64,000 nucleotides of DNA from Gordius sp. MW1 (taxonomy: Eukaryota; Nematomorpha; Gordioida; Gordea; Gordiidae). Of the stretch, positions 59,981 to 64,000 are shown piece by piece. Position numbers and translations under genes: made by a program. The notes beneath the pieces were generated by a model. That model ran no database searches and was not told where the DNA came from. It saw nothing but the letters and a program-made list of their open reading frames with translations. How positions within the stretch are numbered: position 1 is the stretch's first letter; every line of letters starts with the position of its first letter. The stretch lies in the NCBI GenBank assembly GCA_964036665.1, contig OZ038530.1:20110001-20174000 (forward strand). Reading direction: 5' to 3'.

Positions 59981-61045
59981 TAGTGTTGTTATGCGGCGCG
60001 CCATTTTACACCCACGTTTTAATAGAAAGAAAGAGACTAAGAAGCCACACCTTTATAAAGGTCCCTCGTAAGGCGCGCTTGCCTAGTGTAAGGTCCCTTT
60101 TTTTTACTAATCCCCTCCCCCATGGTCCTAAATTGTAGAAAATAGAACCGCCACATGTGCCATTTCATTAGTCACATTAACCATCACATTGATGAAACAA
60201 ATAAGGCATGAGGGTCGTACTATTTACTTTTTTAACATAAAATAGCAACACTGTGGATAAATCAGTGGCGTAAATGAGGGGGGGGGGGGGTAGGAATGAA
60301 AAGTTTTTTGATTAATAACTAAATTAAATGGGTTAAAATATTATGGTTTAGTTACATCAAAGACTTTAAGACATAAAAACCTAGAAACATAAGAAGGATT
60401 TTTTGAAGGAGGGGGTTATAAAATTTTCATGGTTAAATTTTTTTGTAACTATTTTTTTTGAAATAAAGTGTATGTTGTGCTTTTACTTGTTACAGTGTGT
60501 AAAATTTACAAGGGCTTAAGAACATTATATTTTTGGAGGGGCATAACAAAAACACCAAGTTTAGATACATTTATTTGATATTGTAACCCTCCCTTCCGGT
60601 TACACCCACCCCCCCTCCCCCCCAAAAAAAAATTAAACAATCCTGCGTACGCCCCTGACTAAATTGTTATAATAAAAGTAAGTTGAATGTCCTGTCCGGT
60701 TCTTAGAAAATTCTAATTTAATAATAGTTTACTTACACTTATAGATAGGATAGCTTAGATTAACAAATTTGACTGCACTGCACGCACAACGACAGCACAC
60801 ATCGTGTTGATGATGATGACAATAACAACTAGCTAATAACACCCCCTTAGCATATATCTAAGGGTCTATCGGGTCTCTATGGAAAAATAATAGACTAGCT
60901 AATGGTCGGTATTCAACACACCCACACTTAATGTCTTCACCAGAAAAGGAGACTAACAGTGTGGGTGTGGCTCTTTTTCATAAGACTACAATAGCCCCTC
61001 AGCACACCCTAGGGCGCGCTATCTAGCGCGCCCGTCACAACACTA
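59981..61045. mobile_element. 1,065-bp hAT-type element with perfect 8-bp target duplication
   Basis: GTACCAAG at 59973-59980 and 61046-61053 flanks inverted ends TAGTGTTGTTATGCGGCGCG / complement TAGTGTTGTGACGGGCGCGC. Inserted into a hairpin unit. Contains CTAGCGCGCCC hairpin words near its right end and a nested MITE. No transposase frame. Confidence 0.88.
60263..60657. mobile_element. Nested MITE with CAGTGGCGTA ends
   Basis: Left CAGTGGCGTAAATGAGGGG, right complement CAGGGGCGTACGCAGGATT. Similar in style to the CATGGGCGTAGC MITEs; target duplication not clear. Confidence 0.6.
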
Positions 61046-62432
61046 GTACCAAGAGACAGTTTATTAATATATAAGAGCCAAAAATAACGAAAAATAATTT
61101 TTTGATTAACATTTTGGCCAATGGTCATTTTCTTCCATTGGTCAGCAGCCAGTGGACGGCCAAAAAGCCATATTATCAATCGTAGTAACAAGAACAATAT
61201 ATTAATTTAAAAAAAAATAACAAAAAATTCGGCCCTCTTTGAATATCGAACCAGCAATTAAGAATTTGTCCTCGATGGGATTCGAACCCACATCAGTAGA
61301 GGCATAGGCTTTTGTAGGGGGGGGGGGGCACAGGGACCCATATCAGTAGAGGCATAGGCTTTTGTAGGGGGGGGGCACAGGGACCCATATCAGTAGAGGC
61401 ATAGGCTCTGTCGGGAGAGGGCATAGGGTAATTGTCAATGTTAGCCAAAAAAAACGAAAAAAATAATTTCGATTCACATTTTGGCCAATGGTCATTTTTT
61501 CCATTGGTCAGCAGCCAGCGGACGGCCAAAAAGTCTTATTATCAATGGTAGTAACAGGAACAATCATAATAGTCAAAAAAAACGAAAAAAAACTTGGATT
61601 CACATTTTGGCCAATGGTCATTTTTTTCATTGGTCAGCACCCAACGGAAGGCCAAAAAGTCTTATTATCAATGTTGGTAACGAGAACAATCATAAGAGTC
61701 AAAAAAACCTCGGGAGTCGAACCCAAAAACTAGTTAAACCATAAATTGCATAGTTAATTATAAAAAATAAACAGCGTGACGAGACATCGGTAAACAAAAG
61801 CGTGACAAGACATCGGTAAACAAAGCAAGACAAGACATCGGTAAACAAAGTAGGTAAACAAAATCAAAAGCGAGCCCATAAATTGCATAGCAAATTACTG
61901 TAATCGGCTTTTATGAAAACAATTATATAATATGTTATATAATAAAACTACCTGAAACGCCTTAAAGATACCCATAGAGCTCACAAGATGAAATTATGCT
62001 CTATTCGTAACCAATATTTATATATAAACAATCCAATGTCATCATTCTACATCATAGCCGGAAAATTTTAAAGAGTTGAAGTTTAAATGTTGTTATTATT
62101 AATGGTCTGATGGGAATGATGAGGTGAATATTCAATGTTTTGGTATTTAACTCGTTTTCAGATTTTGCAGTGCAATATGATTTATAACGCTAAAATTTTT
62201 AAAAGTGTTTTTAAACCTTGAAAACAATAGGCTAAAGTTGGGTGTTTTAACCATTAAACGAGCTATCATTAATTTAATAATTCAAGGTTTTTTAGATATT
62301 ATATGTATTCATGAATGACTTAATATTATGAGAAATAAAGCAAAAATATCCCTAATGAGGATTTACATTATAGTACACTTCGACTCTATATTGTACTTTA
62401 ATTATGAAGGTATGCTTTATAGGATATTAAAT

Positions 62433-63564
62433 GCTATGCAATTTATGGACTCACTTTCCATTTTGTTTGTCACGCTGTTCGTGTCACGCACCGAATGTCT
62501 TGTCTTGCACCGAATGTCGTCACGCTGTTTACTTTTTTAATAATTGCTATTATTCATTTAACTAGTTTTTGGGTTCGAATCCCGGGTTTTTTTTGACTCT
62601 TATGATTGTTCATGTTACTACCATTGATAATAAGAATTTTTGGCCGTCCGTTGGGTGCTGACCAATGAAAAAAATGACCATGGGCCAAAATGTGAATCCA
62701 AGTTGTTTTTTTTCGACTATTATGATTGTTCCTGTTACTACCATTGCTATTATGACTTTTTGGCCGTCCGCTGGCTGCTGACCGATGGAAAAAACTGACC
62801 ATTGGCCAAAATGTGAATTGAAATTATTTTTTTCGTTTTTTTTGGCTAACATTGACAATTACCCTATGCCCTCCCCTAGCAGAGCCTATGCCTCTACTGA
62901 TATGGGTCCCTGTGCCCCCCCCCCCTACAAAAGCCTATGCCTCTCCTGATGTGGGTTCGAATCCCGGAGAGGCCAAATTTTTTTTTATTTTTTTTGTTCA
63001 AATTAATATATTGTTCTTGTTAATATTGATAATAAGACTTTTTGGCCTTCCGTTAAAATGGAATCGTAATTATTTTTTTCATTTTTTTTGACTATTATGA
63101 TTGTTCTTGTTAATACCATTGATAATATAGCTTTTTGGCCGTCCGTTGGCTCCTGACCAATGGAAAAAAATGACCATTAGCCAAATTGTGAATCGAAAAC
63201 TTTTTTTTCGTTTTTTTTTGACTTTTATGAATTTATATCCACTTTTACCGTATCCTGGCTGCTAACCAATGAAAAAATGACCATTGGCTAAACTGTGAAA
63301 CGAAGCTTTTTTTTCGTTTTTTTGACTCTTTTTGTATAAATAATTAACTAATCATTTTGCATTTAATACCCCCCTATAGGCATTCTCGCCCCTTCCCACC
63401 TTTCTCGCCCATAAATTGCATAGCAAATATGCTACTTTTATACAGAGTATAGAAGAGTTCGCACTTCCCTTCCCCTCTTCCCTTCCCCCCTTCCCTTCCC
63501 CCCTTCCCTTCCCCCCTTCCCTTCCCCCCTCCCCCTTCCCACAAGGGCCGAAGGCCCGAGTTTT
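62433..63564 (+). mobile_element. Hairpin-ended element, copy 3 (cleanest copy, plus orientation)
   Basis: Both borders adjoin A1-like host DNA. Order: terminal GCTATGCAATTTATGGACTC; subterminal CACGCTGTT / ACCGAATGTCTTGTC repeats; B-box-like GGGTTCGAATCCCGG (62571-62585); hairpin units with GGCCGTCCGYTGG..GACCAATGG (62640-62810); a poly-C block with AGCCTATGCCTCT; a second B-box word GGGTTCGAATCCCGGAGAGG (62953-62972); more hairpin units to 63290; an inverted GCCCATAAATTGCATAGC (63408-63425); a (CCCTTCC)n tract; and the hairpin GGGCCGAAGGCCCGAG before TTTTAT. No protein frame. Confidence 0.7.
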
Positions 63565-63800
63565 ATTTAATAATAATAGATCCGTTATTCAGCTCAACAA
63601 AGTCGGAAATATATGGTAATTGAGCTTCCCTATTCTCGTGATGAAAGAGGCTATAGCAAGTCCTGTATGGGTCACCCTAAAGTAGACCATAGATTTATAA
63701 TTAACATAAGGATGTCACCGTTTTCTTTTCTCTATCTCTATGCACGTGGACGTGAGAGTAAATAATATATTATATAATATAGTGAAGTTATGTTTTAATT

Positions 63801-64000
63801 GCTATGCAATTTATGGGCTCGTTTTTGGTTGTCCGTCGTCCGTTGTCCGTTGTCCACCAAGTTATTGGCGCCAGCTTTGTGACCTGGATGTGTCGGGTTC
63901 AAGCCAGGGAGGGAACGAATTTTTTTTTAATTTATTTAAATTAAATTAATATTTTGTTCTTGTTAATACCATTGATAATATGAATTTTTGACCGTCCGAT
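63801..64000 (+). mobile_element. Start of a further hairpin-ended element, cut by the window edge
   Basis: Begins GCTATGCAATTTATGGGCTC; then repeated GTCCGTTGTCC words, a B-box-like CGGGTTCAAGCC at 63894, and the usual ATTAATATTTTGTTCTTGTT block leading to GACCGTCCG. Confidence 0.65.

Larger units (their letters stand above)
56496..61891 (-). mobile_element. Composite hairpin-ended element insertion, copy 2 (minus orientation)
   Basis: The left edge is the hairpin CTCGGGCCTTCGGCCC with a (GGAGGGGAA)n tract; the right edge is GAGCCCATAAATTGCATAGC, both bordered by A1-like host DNA. It is composite: another internal border CGAGCCCATAAATTGCATAA ends at 57114, and about 1.7 kb of unrelated DNA (57115-58860, no gene seen) precedes further hairpin units (58868-61640). 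Subterminal GTGACAAGACATCGGTAAAC occurs three times near 61780-61850. A gypsy LTR and a hAT element are nested inside. Confidence 0.6.
52430..63770. repeat. Repeat segment A2 (diverged copy of A1) with large insertions
   Basis: Same order and orientation as A1. Carries no RTE (site near 53325-53350), no Helitron (site 53732/53733) and no 58-bp hAT (single ATATGAAC at 56166-56173). Instead it has insertions at about 54315-55835, 56496-61891 and 62433-63564, all of which include the hairpin-ended element family. Confidence 0.75.

Noticed and set aside
61293..61744. Overlapping frames over the hairpin units as proteins
   Set aside because: They repeat the unit's sequence in several frames and both strands, as expected of a translated DNA repeat.

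Overview
The window is AT-rich, intron-bearing animal DNA, most likely from an invertebrate. Two conserved nuclear genes with very short introns are readable: the U3-snoRNP WD40 protein UTP4/cirhin and the mitochondrial complex I subunit NDUFV2. They sit in a dense bed of transposable elements (RTE non-LTR, Ty3/gypsy, Helitron, hAT, Tc1/mariner, piggyBac-type and Mutator-like). The exact phylum cannot be fixed from the sequence.

Layout. 1-6.3 kb: UTP4 on the minus strand (ten exons read, 3' end off the window), with a hAT remnant and a truncated gypsy element in its introns. 6.3-12.8 kb: two small inverted-repeat elements, a full-length but broken RTE retrotransposon with a 14-bp target duplication, dispersed repeats and an RTE tail. 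12.9-17.4 kb: a long foldback element split by a 3.1-kb insertion that itself carries a TTAA-flanked piggyBac-type MITE. 18.0-19.0 kb: NDUFV2 (six exons; last exon not found). 19.8-25.9 kb: repeat segment A1, carrying an RTE tail, a Helitron and a 58-bp hAT MITE. 26-35 kb: a Tc1-like remnant split by a TA-flanked element, a retroelement domain, hAT remnants, a second Helitron and two hAT elements with intact or near-intact 8-bp target duplications. 35.7-37.3 kb: a six-exon gene for a probable secreted protein of two fibronectin-III-like domains, recovered by splicing, with one in-frame TGA. 37.8-41.6 kb: a UTP4-like exon and a decayed duplicate of the 3' half of UTP4. 41.7-49.6 kb: a non-LTR reverse transcriptase remnant, a third Helitron with amplified internal tandem repeats, and a Mutator-like FLYWCH remnant. 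49.8-64 kb: segment A2, a diverged copy of A1, carrying several copies of an unnamed element family with a GGGCC/GGCCC terminal hairpin, tRNA-like B boxes and arrays of a GGCCAATGG hairpin unit, plus a gypsy LTR and a 1.07-kb hAT element.

The most useful property of the window is internal comparison. Two duplicated segments (UTP4 3' half versus 39.4-41.6 kb; A1 versus A2) have taken different insertions, so each copy shows the other's empty sites and fixes element ends directly. UTP4 (nucleolar pre-rRNA processing) and NDUFV2 (respiratory complex I) are housekeeping genes and show no functional linkage.
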